64,000 bases of DNA from Chryseobacterium daecheongense. GTDB taxonomy: Bacteria; Bacteroidota; Bacteroidia; Flavobacteriales; Weeksellaceae. The stretch spans positions 558,001-622,000 of the forward strand of contig NZ_RJTX01000001.1 in NCBI RefSeq assembly GCF_003729955.1, written 5' to 3'. The notes under the pieces are model-generated. The model saw only the letters and a program-made list of their open reading frames with translations. It searched no databases and had not been told where the DNA came from. Shown one piece after another: positions 42,470-51,381 of the stretch; the first letter of the stretch is position 1; each line of letters starts with the position of its first letter. A program made the position numbers and the translations under genes.

Positions 42470-42925
42470 ATGGAAATGTATTTCATAATCGGCGGAATGC
42501 TCTGCTTTTTTGTATTCGGAAATTTAGGTATTCATTTATATTTTAAAAAGAAGCATCAACAATTCCTTGAATCATTAAAAGGAAAAGAATTCATATGGAT
42601 CAAAAGCATCAATATGGAAATGGAATCATCTGGAAAACTAGGATATAGATATCAGTTCAATAAGGCTGATGTTGTCATTTTGGATGATGAGATATTTCTA
42701 TTAATTTTTAACAAACCTATTAGACAAGCACAACCAATTTTGCAAATAAGCAATACTCATAATATATTTCCTTATGTTTCAAAGAAAATTGCTTTTGATT
42801 CAAAATTTATAGAGAAGGGTAAACTGAAAATTAAAGGAAGTTTTGGTGTTGGTCTAACTTCTGGAAAATATACAGTCTTTTTAAACTTTAATAATAAAGA
42901 TTTTGATTTAAATTCTATTTTATAA
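42470..42925 (+). CDS. Membrane-anchored protein, unknown function
   Basis: A 151-residue protein from ATG 42470 (a second ATG at 42476 is possible). The longer frame from 42431 runs through the terminator and promoter and is rejected. Residues ~3-22 (YFIIGGMLCFFVFGNLGIHLY) are one membrane helix with a basic region after it. The rest is a mixed alpha/beta domain of about 110 residues with no motif I recognise. Its base composition is more AT-rich than rpoD's. Confidence 0.55.
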   Translation: MEMYFIIGGMLCFFVFGNLGIHLYFKKKHQQFLESLKGKEFIWIKSINMEMESSGKLGYRYQFNKADVVILDDEIFLLIFNKPIRQAQPILQISNTHNIFPYVSKKIAFDSKFIEKGKLKIKGSFGVGLTSGKYTVFLNFNNKDFDLNSIL

Positions 42926-42951
42926 ATACAACTTTTAAACAAAACCTTACC

Positions 42952-43542
42952 ATGAAAAATATTCTTTTCGTTTCTTCTCTTACAATGCTGTTGCTATCGT
43001 GTAAACAGGACAAATCTAAAAATGAAGATCTTATAGAAAATGCAGCAGAAAACACTACATCAAGCATTCCGATAAAAAGACTAAGCAACATACAATCAAT
43101 GGTGGATGCTGTTTATTATGAACAAATCAAAAATGACGAAAGCTTAACAAATTTTGATGAAAAGTTTCATTCCTTGCAAGAAGATAGTCGTAAAATGAAT
43201 CAAATGTATAATGATATTGTCGGTAAATCTGATGACTATTATTCAGATGCAGAAATACGTGCTAAAGGAATTAAAGATTCTGTTTTAAAGAAACAAATTA
43301 TAAGTTTGCTGAAAGACAGTTCAATAAAGTATAATGTAAAAGTCGAAAAACTAAAAGAGCTTAAAAACCAGATAAACATCAATCATTATAAACTTTATGG
43401 CTTTTATGATGCGTTTAAAATCAGAAAAACACTTCCCGAAATTGAAAAATACCAAAATGCTCATCCCTTAAAAACAGACAGTTTAGATAACTTTATCAAA
43501 AAACAGAATGCTTTATTGAGTGAATTGAATAAATTAAAATAA
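42952..43542 (+). CDS. Lipoprotein with helical domain, unknown function
   Basis: A 196-residue lipoprotein: signal with lipobox LLLSC (Cys17), then a Lys/Asp/Asn-rich, mostly helical domain likely forming a coiled coil (for example the VEKLKELKNQ segment). No recognised family. 26 bases after the previous orphan gene and in the same direction, so perhaps the same transcript. Confidence 0.6.
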   Translation: MKNILFVSSLTMLLLSCKQDKSKNEDLIENAAENTTSSIPIKRLSNIQSMVDAVYYEQIKNDESLTNFDEKFHSLQEDSRKMNQMYNDIVGKSDDYYSDAEIRAKGIKDSVLKKQIISLLKDSSIKYNVKVEKLKELKNQININHYKLYGFYDAFKIRKTLPEIEKYQNAHPLKTDSLDNFIKKQNALLSELNKLK

Positions 43543-43626
43543 TAATTTTCCATTCAATAATTGTAAATAAACTTCCTGAAACCACTTATCAAGAAATAGG
43601 TTAATACATTTAGAGTTTTACATATT

Positions 43627-44088
43627 ATGATACCTATAAAAATATTTAAATTCGAATCCAATCTTGAATTTGTCAGCAATCATCTTAACAATTTAAAAAT
43701 TAATCATATTGCAGATTACGAGAAGAAATTGCTATTAGCAGATGAAAACGAAAAAGATAAGATTATTAATATACTCAATAAATTAAATCTGGATGAAAGT
43801 GATGTTGAACTGGAGGATGATGTTTTCCAAGAGTATGATGAATGGAATAACAATATGTATAACCCCGGATATTATACTGGAGGGAAATCTCCCTCATTTG
43901 ATAATGCTAAAAGCAATTATTTAGCTTATGGCTTTGTAGCTCTTGTAAGTAGTTTGGCAGGCATGGCGGAATATATTAATTCTAAAAATTTCAGTAAAAC
44001 TGGATTCTGGATTCTTTTTTTTATTCTATTGCTGATTAATTTATCTTTGTTTTATCAATACTTTAAACATAAAAGGAACTCCAATTGA
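43627..44088 (+). CDS. Small protein with two C-terminal membrane helices
   Basis: A 153-residue protein. The N-terminal ~85 residues are soluble, acidic and DUF2007-like in layout (PIKIFKFESNLEFVSNHLNN, a ferredoxin-like start, possibly a signal-transducing unit). Two helices at about 99-113 and 127-145 anchor it. Third of three AT-rich orphans. Its TGA lies inside the loop of the terminator that follows. Confidence 0.55.
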   Translation: MIPIKIFKFESNLEFVSNHLNNLKINHIADYEKKLLLADENEKDKIINILNKLNLDESDVELEDDVFQEYDEWNNNMYNPGYYTGGKSPSFDNAKSNYLAYGFVALVSSLAGMAEYINSKNFSKTGFWILFFILLLINLSLFYQYFKHKRNSN

Positions 44089-44097
44089 GTTCCTTTT
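44071..44097. terminator. Bidirectional terminator between 43627 gene and the multicopper oxidase
   Basis: AAAAGGAACTC (44071-44081) / GAGTTCCTTTT (44087-44097). The 5' arm and loop are inside the 43627 reading frame. The T run on the plus strand and A run before it permit ending on both strands. Confidence 0.8.
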
Positions 44098-44101
44098 TTA
44101 T

Positions 44102-46891
44102 TTAATAAGTCAGAGTAATTCCGGCTCCCCATCCCAATTCATTATCATAATTTCCGGAAACCGACAGCCATTTTTGCAGGATATATCGCAATCCTGTTGT
44201 AAATTCTCCATCGGAATTAAGGCTGAAATTCCCTCTTATTCTTCTGGAAATCGGGATATCTTCCCTGCTTAATTCCAACAGAACTTTCCCGTTTTGATCT
44301 ACACTTGCATCAGCAAGGATGAGCATCGGCAAAACGTATTGAACACCGGCAATAAAGGTATTTTTATTTTTTGGAGTCCTGTTCTGTCCGAACCAGGTTT
44401 TCTTTTCTTTCTCATCCATATGCCCATCTCCCATCATTCCGTCTTCCGCCATTTCAGCATTCTTTATCCTGAAACCTACATACGGTAAAGCCCATTGAAA
44501 TTTCCCTAAAAATCTTCCTACTTTAAAGTTTCCGTCAAAATGATTGAAATCCCAGTTGGAATGAAATTCATTCAGATTCGCCCATCTTGGACCGAACATC
44601 GTCATGGTCTCTGCGTGAATTTTATTACTTGCTACATCCAGCATCGCCATTGAACTGATCATTCGGTTATCACTCAGAAAGTTTTTCCAGGCTAATTTCC
44701 TATTGGGCAATTGTGGATTCGGTTTTGAATTTTCATAACTGAACACTCTACCCATTCCCGCCATCATGTGATATAAAATATGACAGTGGAAGAACCAGTC
44801 GCCATCCTGATTAGCAGCAAACTCAATCGTATTGGTTTCCATCGGCATAATATCCACTACATTTTTCAAGGGAGAATATTCCCCTTTTGAATTGATCAGC
44901 CTGAAATCATGGCCATGAAGGTGCATCGGGTGCCGCATCATGGAATTATTATATAGGGTAATTCTCAGGATTTCGCCTTTTTTAACCAATATCTTATCTG
45001 TTTCAGTCACTGTTTTATTATCCAGTGTCCAAAGATAGTGGTTCATGTTCCCTTCCAAAGTAAACTTCAGTTCTCTTACATTATCATCAGGAAGAATGGT
45101 TTTCTCAGGAGATTTTAGGATATTATAAGATAATCTTTTAATCGATTTTTCCTCTTTCATATCCATTCCGCCGTGTTGGGAATGATTTTCTTCTTTTCCT
45201 TCATCTTTAGTTTTAACCCCCATCATTTCATTTATGTGCTTCATCGTCATTTTTCTCTGGCTTTCAGGAAGTTCGGGGTACATGACTTCGTTCATATCCA
45301 TCATCTGGTTACCCATCGTCATGTTCATGGGCTTCATATTCCCGCTCATTTCCATCATTCCGTTCATCATTTTCATTCCTTCAAACAGCATTAATCTTGG
45401 CAGGTTCGGAGCTTCCATTTTCTCGCCGGAGCCCAGCCAAAGCGAAGCATGCCCTATCCTGTCTTCTGAAGTAGCCCTGAATTCAAAGCTCTTATTTTCC
45501 GGAATGGTGACTTCAATATCATACGTTTCGGAAACTCCTACGATAAGACGGTCTACTTCTACAGGTATCACATCATTTCCGTCATTGGCAATCACTTTTA
45601 TTTTTCCGCCTCCATAATTCAGCCAGAAATAGGTAGACGAACCTCCGTTGGCAACCCTTAACCTTACTTTATCTCCGGCTTTTAAGTTGGAATAATCCGA
45701 ACTTGGCAATCCATTAATCAGGAATTTATTATAATATACATCACTCACGTCCATTGCTTCCATTCTCTTCCACTCATTCAAAACCTTGGTTCCGAAATTT
45801 CCCGACTTTATAGCTTCCCAATAACTTTGAACCGCATTTTTCTTGATCGCATACCAATCTGTATTGGCCATGTGAAGTCTTCTGGCAATTTGTTTAGGAT
45901 TTTCATCGCTCCAGTCTCCTAAAAGAACCGGAATTTCTGTTGTATATTCTGTTTTAGGTTCTCCTTCTCTTTTTTTGAAGACCAATACTCCATTCATTCC
46001 AAGCTGCTCTTGTAAGGCTTCATGGGAATGGTACCAATATGTCCCGTTTTGTGAAATCTTAAATTTATACAAATGAGTTTCACCGGGTTTAACGGGTTTT
46101 GTGGTCAAATAAGGAACACCGTCATGTTCATTGGGTAAAATCACGCCATGCCAGTGAAATCCGGTGTTTTCTTTCAGCATATTATGAAGATAAATTTCAG
46201 CTGTATCCCCTTCTGTAAAATATAGAGTCGGAGCCTGTAATTTACCGTTCACTGCGATAGCTCTACGGTTTTTTCCAGTGAAATTGACAATAGTGTCTTT
46301 CACATACAGATCATACCGAACTGTTCTTCCTCCAAAGGTTACCTTTCCATTTTCAGCATTTCTTTTCAGCTCTGTTTTCTCCTCATCATTGTTTTCAGCT
46401 TGGTGATGAGTATGATCTTCTTTTTCTACGAGATCCATTCCACATTTCGGACACTTTCCGGGTTTTGAAGAAACTACTTCCGGATGCATTGGGCAGGTAT
46501 AGGTTAATTGAGGTTGAGGTTGAGTCTTAGGTTTGGGGTCCGGTTTCCCAACTGTTTGAGCTTTCTGAGGTGCCTGAACTCCCGGTTTTGTTTTTACTTT
46601 GGGTTTTTCCTCAACCTTTACCTTAGGCTTAGCCTTAACAGTTGGTTTTTTTATTTTTTGTTCCGCAACTTTTATTTCCTGTTTTGGAGCCGGTTTCGCC
46701 TGTGGCTTCTGAACTACTTTAGGCTTTACCACAACTGTCTTTTTTACCAATGTCATTCCGCATTTCGGACAATCTCCTGGTTTTGAAGAAACCACTTCCG
46801 GATGCATCGGACAGGTATAGTAAGTCTTTGTAGTCTGAGCAAGGCTGAAAACCGAGAATAAAAGCATCAGAAATATCATCAGTTTTTTCAT
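44102..46891 (-). CDS. Multicopper oxidase CopA with heavy-metal domains and CopB-like C terminus
   Basis: A 929-residue exported protein: signal peptide ending SLAQ, then two heavy-metal-binding domains with YTCPMHPEVVSSKPG-CPKCGM (residues ~24-50 and ~130-155) separated by a Lys/Pro-rich linker. Next is a three-domain multicopper oxidase (~185-740): HWHG, WYHSHEALQEQLG, then HPMHLHGHDFRL and WFFHCHILYHMMAGMGR give the type 1, 2 and 3 copper ligands. A Met-rich segment lies around 495-540. The last ~190 residues resemble CopB-type outer membrane barrels. CopA and CopB are usually separate proteins; here they seem joined. Role: periplasmic Cu(I) oxidation and resistance. Confidence 0.85.
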   Translation of the reverse strand: MKKLMIFLMLLFSVFSLAQTTKTYYTCPMHPEVVSSKPGDCPKCGMTLVKKTVVVKPKVVQKPQAKPAPKQEIKVAEQKIKKPTVKAKPKVKVEEKPKVKTKPGVQAPQKAQTVGKPDPKPKTQPQPQLTYTCPMHPEVVSSKPGKCPKCGMDLVEKEDHTHHQAENNDEEKTELKRNAENGKVTFGGRTVRYDLYVKDTIVNFTGKNRRAIAVNGKLQAPTLYFTEGDTAEIYLHNMLKENTGFHWHGVILPNEHDGVPYLTTKPVKPGETHLYKFKISQNGTYWYHSHEALQEQLGMNGVLVFKKREGEPKTEYTTEIPVLLGDWSDENPKQIARRLHMANTDWYAIKKNAVQSYWEAIKSGNFGTKVLNEWKRMEAMDVSDVYYNKFLINGLPSSDYSNLKAGDKVRLRVANGGSSTYFWLNYGGGKIKVIANDGNDVIPVEVDRLIVGVSETYDIEVTIPENKSFEFRATSEDRIGHASLWLGSGEKMEAPNLPRLMLFEGMKMMNGMMEMSGNMKPMNMTMGNQMMDMNEVMYPELPESQRKMTMKHINEMMGVKTKDEGKEENHSQHGGMDMKEEKSIKRLSYNILKSPEKTILPDDNVRELKFTLEGNMNHYLWTLDNKTVTETDKILVKKGEILRITLYNNSMMRHPMHLHGHDFRLINSKGEYSPLKNVVDIMPMETNTIEFAANQDGDWFFHCHILYHMMAGMGRVFSYENSKPNPQLPNRKLAWKNFLSDNRMISSMAMLDVASNKIHAETMTMFGPRWANLNEFHSNWDFNHFDGNFKVGRFLGKFQWALPYVGFRIKNAEMAEDGMMGDGHMDEKEKKTWFGQNRTPKNKNTFIAGVQYVLPMLILADASVDQNGKVLLELSREDIPISRRIRGNFSLNSDGEFTTGLRYILQKWLSVSGNYDNELGWGAGITLTY

Positions 46892-46992
46892 ACTGTTTCT
46901 AATTCTTTTGTTAATTTCAATAGTTGAATAGAATTAAAGCAATTTATAACTTTAACTATATAACTATTTGTTTTAAAAATCAATACAATAAA

Positions 46993-47466
46993 TTATTTTA
47001 TCTCTGACTTTACCGTTCCGCAAGATAGCATTGAACTGCCGTAATAAGGATTTACGATCTGCTTTTCATCGCTCAACCAACTTCCATCTGCCATTGGGCA
47101 ATACTGAACAAATATTGGTTTTTCAGATAGCTTGAATTCTTTAGTCAATGCAATCATATTATCCGAAAGGTTGTAGAATGTTTCTCTTTGGGCGGTAATC
47201 GTTCTCGCATCAGAAATTAATGTTGCGTCTTTTCTAAGAATATTAAGATTTCCTTCTGAAACCATTTTATAATCTATCGCTGAAGCTGTTTTAATGAATT
47301 CTGAAGCTGCTTTTGAAGCTTTATCCGCATCATCGGAAGCTAAAGCCGATTTGATGGCGATATAATTCTGATAAAGTTTAGAAACCTGTGCATCAGATTT
47401 TGACTGTGCGGAAATAGAAATTACTGAAAATAAAGCGAATACTGCTGTGATGATATACTTTTTCAT
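46993..47466 (-). CDS. DUF3347 periplasmic protein
   Basis: A 157-residue exported protein (signal MKKYIITAVFALFSVISISA) of the DUF3347 family: helical, with LYQNYIAIKSALASDDADKA as the hallmark and the CPMADGSWLSDEKQIVNPYYGSSMLSCG block (in parts) with Cys that could bind copper. The same domain is found at the end of CusB-type efflux proteins. Middle gene of the copper operon. Confidence 0.85.
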   Translation of the reverse strand: MKKYIITAVFALFSVISISAQSKSDAQVSKLYQNYIAIKSALASDDADKASKAASEFIKTASAIDYKMVSEGNLNILRKDATLISDARTITAQRETFYNLSDNMIALTKEFKLSEKPIFVQYCPMADGSWLSDEKQIVNPYYGSSMLSCGTVKSEIK

Positions 47467-47570
47467 TGTTTTATAATTTTAGAATTAATAATTTTTAATA
47501 AAGAATAACCGTGTGGCTACGGTAAACCATGTCGCTCGTAACGATATGAATATCTTGCGACTGACGGATT

Positions 47571-47948
47571 CTAAATTCTAAAATGACAATGATGTATAAA
47601 AATGGGGACAAACCGTATATCCGGTGGTCCGTTAATTTGAACAGAAGTGAATTTCGAAGCTGAAAAAGATCGGTCTTCAAAGAAAAACTGATGTTTTTGC
47701 GGTTCAGCAAAATGCTTTACAAGATCAATGGTCAGTAAATTAGATTTTTGGGAATCATCAACCTTTACTACTTTGATCTCTGTCTTGCAGCAGTCTTTTT
47801 TGGTTTTAACGCCACATTTGCCACAAATATCATCAACTTTCTGACTTACAGAAACAAATTCCTGCATACAATAATGAATACTGAAAACCGCTCCGGAAGA
47901 AAACCCGAAGTAGAAAACAGAAAACAATATGGCAAGAATCTTTTTCAT
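47571..47948 (-). CDS. HYC_CC_PP-family protein
   Basis: A 125-residue small exported protein of the family named for its HYC, CC and PP motifs: HYCMQE, CGKCGVKTKKDCC and NGPPDI are all visible. Signal/anchor at 3-20. The cysteines and a C-terminal His pair (FIHHCHFRI) suggest metal binding. It is the first gene of the copper operon with DUF3347 and the multicopper oxidase. Confidence 0.8.
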   Translation of the reverse strand: MKKILAILFSVFYFGFSSGAVFSIHYCMQEFVSVSQKVDDICGKCGVKTKKDCCKTEIKVVKVDDSQKSNLLTIDLVKHFAEPQKHQFFFEDRSFSASKFTSVQINGPPDIRFVPIFIHHCHFRI

Positions 47949-47958
47949 AGCTCTGTAG

Positions 47959-47966
47959 CAAAGGTA
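47959..47966 (-). promoter_or_regulatory. -7 box of the copper operon
   Basis: On the minus strand TACCTTTG (perfect TAnnTTTG), 10 bases before the start codon at 47948. No TTG at -33; direct repeats occupy that area. Confidence 0.55.
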
Positions 47967-47983
47967 GAAATTTCCTGGAAAGC

Positions 47984-48018
47984 GTTGTTATAAAATTTGG
48001 TATTGTTGTTATAAAATT
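47984..48018. repeat. Two 14-bp direct repeats upstream of the copper operon
   Basis: GTTGTTATAAAATT at 47984-47997 and again at 48005-48018, exactly 21 bases apart (two helix turns). They are placed where an activator would sit, directly upstream of the -7 box without a -33 box. Confidence 0.6.
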
Positions 48019-48034
48019 CAGCAGACTAAATAAA

Positions 48035-48058
48035 AAACTCCTGAATTTTCAGGAGTTT
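48035..48058 (-). terminator. Terminator of the TonB receptor gene
   Basis: AAACTCCTGA (48035-48044) / TCAGGAGTTT (48049-48058), minus-strand T run from 48034 down. Confidence 0.8.
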
Positions 48059-48113
48059 AGCTTTTATTGTTCTTGCAGATTAGATTGAATAGATTTTAAT
48101 ATTTATCAGCCAA

Positions 48114-48146
48114 TCTAACTTCTAACTTCTAACTTCTAACTTCTAA
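48114..48146. repeat. Heptamer tandem repeat (TCTAACT), 4.7 copies
   Basis: Four complete TCTAACT units at 48114-48141 plus TCTAA. It ends 4 bases before the TonB receptor stop codon. Confidence 0.85.
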
Positions 48147-48150
48147 TAAT

Positions 48151-50358
48151 CTATTTAATCTTAAACTCAAGTTTTACATTGAAGAAGCGTCCTGTCAAAC
48201 GTACCGGAACCGGATACATCAAATTCGTTGTAGAATCTGTGATCCATTGGTTGGCAACGGTATTATTGATATTAAATGCGTTGAAAACCTGTACTCCTAA
48301 GGTAAGCTCTTCAAAGTTACCCCAGAAACCGTAAGGTCTGTTTTTGCTTTTAGGATCTATGAATACCTTGGAAAGCCCAATGTCTACTCTTTTATAAGAA
48401 GGCAATGTTTTTTGGTAGTTGTATGGATTGGTAAATACCGGTGCTCCTGTTGGTAATCCCATTGCATATACCAAGGTAAGATTTACACGCATGGAAGGAA
48501 ACTTTGGCATATAATCCTGATAGAACATGGCAAATCTGAATCTTTGATCTGTAGGTCTCGGAATATTCCCTTGTCCATCTATATTTTCATATACCCTTGC
48601 ATAACTTGCAGATAACCAGGAATCAACTCCCGGAACAAATTCTCCGAATAGTCTGGTATCGATTCCATACGCATATCCTGAAGCATTATTTTTCCCTGAG
48701 TAACGTATTCTCACATTATCCATATAGTATGGAATAAGGTTGTCCATTTTTTTATAATAAGCTTCTGTTGTCAATTTAAATGGCCTGTCATACATATAAA
48801 ATTCAAAATCGTTCGCCAAGATCGCCTGGATGGAACGTTGTGATTTTATATCTGAATTGAAGTTTCCGTTTAAATCTTTGATCTCTTTATAGAAAGGTGA
48901 CTGGTAATACACCCCTCCGGAAAGCCTGAACAACATATCGGATTCCCAATCCGGTTTTATGGCAAACTGTACTCTTGGAGAAAAAATGGTTTCTTTATTA
49001 AAGCTCCAGTGGGAAACCCTGGCTCCGGCGTTAATGAATACTTTATTGCTACCCCAGAAAAACTTCTGAGAATATTGTGCATAAGCCGACAGTCTTGTAG
49101 GCTCAATACTGTTGTTTCCGGAAATTCTGTAGAACAGATCAAGATCAGAAGGATCACCAAATCTGGGATCGTCCGGTGGTCTTGGTGTACTGTATCCTGC
49201 AGAATCTACTAACTTCCATTCGTTGGTAAGGTCTTTCAGATTTTCTTTTTCAAATTTGAATCCTACTTCAATATCCGTATTAACGTTAGGGGAAAATCTT
49301 GTTCTGAACTGAGAACCGTAAGTCCTTACAAATAAATCATTTCTGGCATGCTCTATTTGTCCGCCTACATCGTAAGACGTAACAGGTGCTCCCGTAATGG
49401 GGTCAAATGTCTGTAAAATATACGCTGATGAAATGGTATAATATTCTCTTTCCCTGTTCTGATAAGCAAAACTGTCTAAAGTAAATCTCCATTTGTCTGA
49501 TGGCTTATAGTTCATAGAAACCGTTCCCATCATATTTTTATACTTATCATCTTCTCTACCGTCATAGAAAACCGTAAGGTTAAGCGGCATCTGAACGGTC
49601 CCGAAATCCACGCTTCTTTCTTTCGGAATCATTTCGTAATCATTCTTGGAGTAATATCCTATGAATGATAAAGAGAACTTCGGACTGATATGATAATTGA
49701 TATAGGATTGAAAGTCCCAGTAGGTAGGATTAAAATCCGTATCTTCTTTCAATGTATTAAGAACCAAATTGGTATTCCTGTACCTTCCCGAAAATAAAGC
49801 AGTTAATTTTTGATTTTTTGAAGCAAAACCTGTTGTTAATCTCCCTCCAATCAAACTTGCTTCTCCTGAAAGTTCAAATTTCTCCGGCTCACGATAATAA
49901 ATATTCAAGGCTGAAGACATTTTATCTCCATATCTTGGCTCAAAACCACCTGCGGAGAAGTTGACGGTTGAAACCATATCGGGGTTAATAATACTCAACC
50001 CTTCCTGTTGTGAGTTTCTGATCAGGAAAGGCCTGTAAATTTCAATATCATTAATGTAGATAAGGTTTTCATCATAGTTTCCACCACGCACCATATACTG
50101 TGAAGAAAGCTCGGTGTTGGAGTTTACGGAAGGTAATGTTTTAATAATCCCTTCAATACCTCCTGAAATACTCGCTACCTGCTGAGCATCTTTGGCTGAA
50201 ATTTTTACAGTGGTAAGGTCATTGGTTTTTCCTGTAGTTTTTTTCTGGAAAATAACTTCCTCAATTTCGGTCACCTTAGTGGTTGTATCCCTTTTTCTCG
50301 TTTGGGAGAAAACCAACAAAGGAACCATAAGGCTTAGTGGTAAAACTAGTTTTTTCAA
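48151..50358 (-). CDS. TonB-dependent outer membrane receptor
   Basis: A 735-residue outer membrane receptor: signal MKKLVLPLSLMVPLLVFS, plug domain (~50-150; SGGIEGIIKTLPSVNSNTELSSQYMVRGG) and a 22-strand-type barrel to the C terminus ending FNVKLEFKIK. It lacks the CarboxypepD_reg-like domain common in flavobacterial SusC-like proteins and has no SusD partner, so it is more like siderophore/metal or nutrient receptors. Substrate unknown. It is next to the copper operon, but the terminator and repeats separate them. Confidence 0.88.
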   Translation of the reverse strand: MKKLVLPLSLMVPLLVFSQTRKRDTTTKVTEIEEVIFQKKTTGKTNDLTTVKISAKDAQQVASISGGIEGIIKTLPSVNSNTELSSQYMVRGGNYDENLIYINDIEIYRPFLIRNSQQEGLSIINPDMVSTVNFSAGGFEPRYGDKMSSALNIYYREPEKFELSGEASLIGGRLTTGFASKNQKLTALFSGRYRNTNLVLNTLKEDTDFNPTYWDFQSYINYHISPKFSLSFIGYYSKNDYEMIPKERSVDFGTVQMPLNLTVFYDGREDDKYKNMMGTVSMNYKPSDKWRFTLDSFAYQNREREYYTISSAYILQTFDPITGAPVTSYDVGGQIEHARNDLFVRTYGSQFRTRFSPNVNTDIEVGFKFEKENLKDLTNEWKLVDSAGYSTPRPPDDPRFGDPSDLDLFYRISGNNSIEPTRLSAYAQYSQKFFWGSNKVFINAGARVSHWSFNKETIFSPRVQFAIKPDWESDMLFRLSGGVYYQSPFYKEIKDLNGNFNSDIKSQRSIQAILANDFEFYMYDRPFKLTTEAYYKKMDNLIPYYMDNVRIRYSGKNNASGYAYGIDTRLFGEFVPGVDSWLSASYARVYENIDGQGNIPRPTDQRFRFAMFYQDYMPKFPSMRVNLTLVYAMGLPTGAPVFTNPYNYQKTLPSYKRVDIGLSKVFIDPKSKNRPYGFWGNFEELTLGVQVFNAFNINNTVANQWITDSTTNLMYPVPVRLTGRFFNVKLEFKIK

Positions 50359-50402
50359 AAGAAATATTTTAAGAATTCCTAAAATTAATTAATTTTTAAC
50401 AA

Positions 50403-51212
50403 TTACAAAATCGATTCTCTGATTCTTGTTAATTTTTGCAATAAATCTTCCAATAAATCCAGCCTCAACATATTAGCGCCATCCGATAAAGCAGTTTCCG
50501 GCGTCGGGTGGGTTTCAATGAAAATTCCGTCTGCACCTACTGCGATTCCTGCTTTGGCAATGGTTTCTATAAGATCCGGTCTTCCTCCTGTAACCCCTGA
50601 ACTTTGATTAGGCTGCTGCAAAGAGTGCGTTACATCCAAAATCACCGGAGCATACTCTCTCATGGTCGGAATTCCTCTATAATCAACAATCAGATCTGTA
50701 TACCCGAAAGAATTTCCTCTTTCGATAATGGCTACTTTCTGGTTGTCTGAGTCCGTTATTTTCTGAACGGCAAATTTCATGGCTTCCGGAGAAAGAAACT
50801 GTCCTTTTTTCAAAGTAACACATTTTCCTGTTTTTGCCGCCGCCACCAACAAATCCGTCTGTCTTACAAGAAAAGCCGGAATTTGCAGAACATCCACATA
50901 TTGAGCTGCCAAAGCAGCATGTTCATTTTCATGAATATCCGTTGTCGTGGGAATATTGAAGGTCTCACCTACTTTTTTAAGAATTTCAAGGGATTTTTCC
51001 TCTCCGATCGTTGTAAATGAATCTACCCTGCTTCGGTTAGCCTTTTTAAAGCTTCCTTTGAAAATATAAGGAATGTTATATTTATTGGTAAGCTCAATCA
51101 CTTTTTCAGCGATTCTTAATGCCATATCTTCGCCTTCAATGATACATGGCCCCGCAATAAGGAAAAAGTTGTTGGAATCTTTGTGATGAATATTATCTAA
51201 ATACTGAATCAT
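50403..51212 (-). CDS. kdsA: 3-deoxy-8-phosphooctulonate synthase
   Basis: A 269-residue KDO-8-phosphate synthase: IAGPCIIEGEDMALRIAE at the start, YIFKGSFKKANRSR, the ILDVTHSLQQP motif and ETHPTPE-ALSDG. It condenses phosphoenolpyruvate with arabinose 5-phosphate, the first committed step to KDO of lipopolysaccharide. The Asn in place of the Cys of metal-dependent forms is likely but not checked. 44 bases from the TonB gene, same strand. Confidence 0.93.
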   Translation of the reverse strand: MIQYLDNIHHKDSNNFFLIAGPCIIEGEDMALRIAEKVIELTNKYNIPYIFKGSFKKANRSRVDSFTTIGEEKSLEILKKVGETFNIPTTTDIHENEHAALAAQYVDVLQIPAFLVRQTDLLVAAAKTGKCVTLKKGQFLSPEAMKFAVQKITDSDNQKVAIIERGNSFGYTDLIVDYRGIPTMREYAPVILDVTHSLQQPNQSSGVTGGRPDLIETIAKAGIAVGADGIFIETHPTPETALSDGANMLRLDLLEDLLQKLTRIRESIL

Positions 51213-51381
51213 TTTTATTATATTAAAAAGTTCAGTAAAAATACTGAGAAAGTTTTAGAACCGGAAATTATTGAGGACTTAATCATCTTCTTTATTGTAA
51301 GATACCCGATTCAACTAACTATATCTTTACAATAAAAAAGTTAGCCTGGGTAAGAAATATTGAAAAAACAACAATCGAGCT

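Noticed and set aside
45234..45617. 127-codon plus-strand frame opposite the multicopper oxidase
   Set aside because: Arises from Met-rich codons read in reverse; no promoter or family.
48114..48146. Tandem heptamers as a CRISPR-like array
   Set aside because: No spacers and units of only 7 bases.
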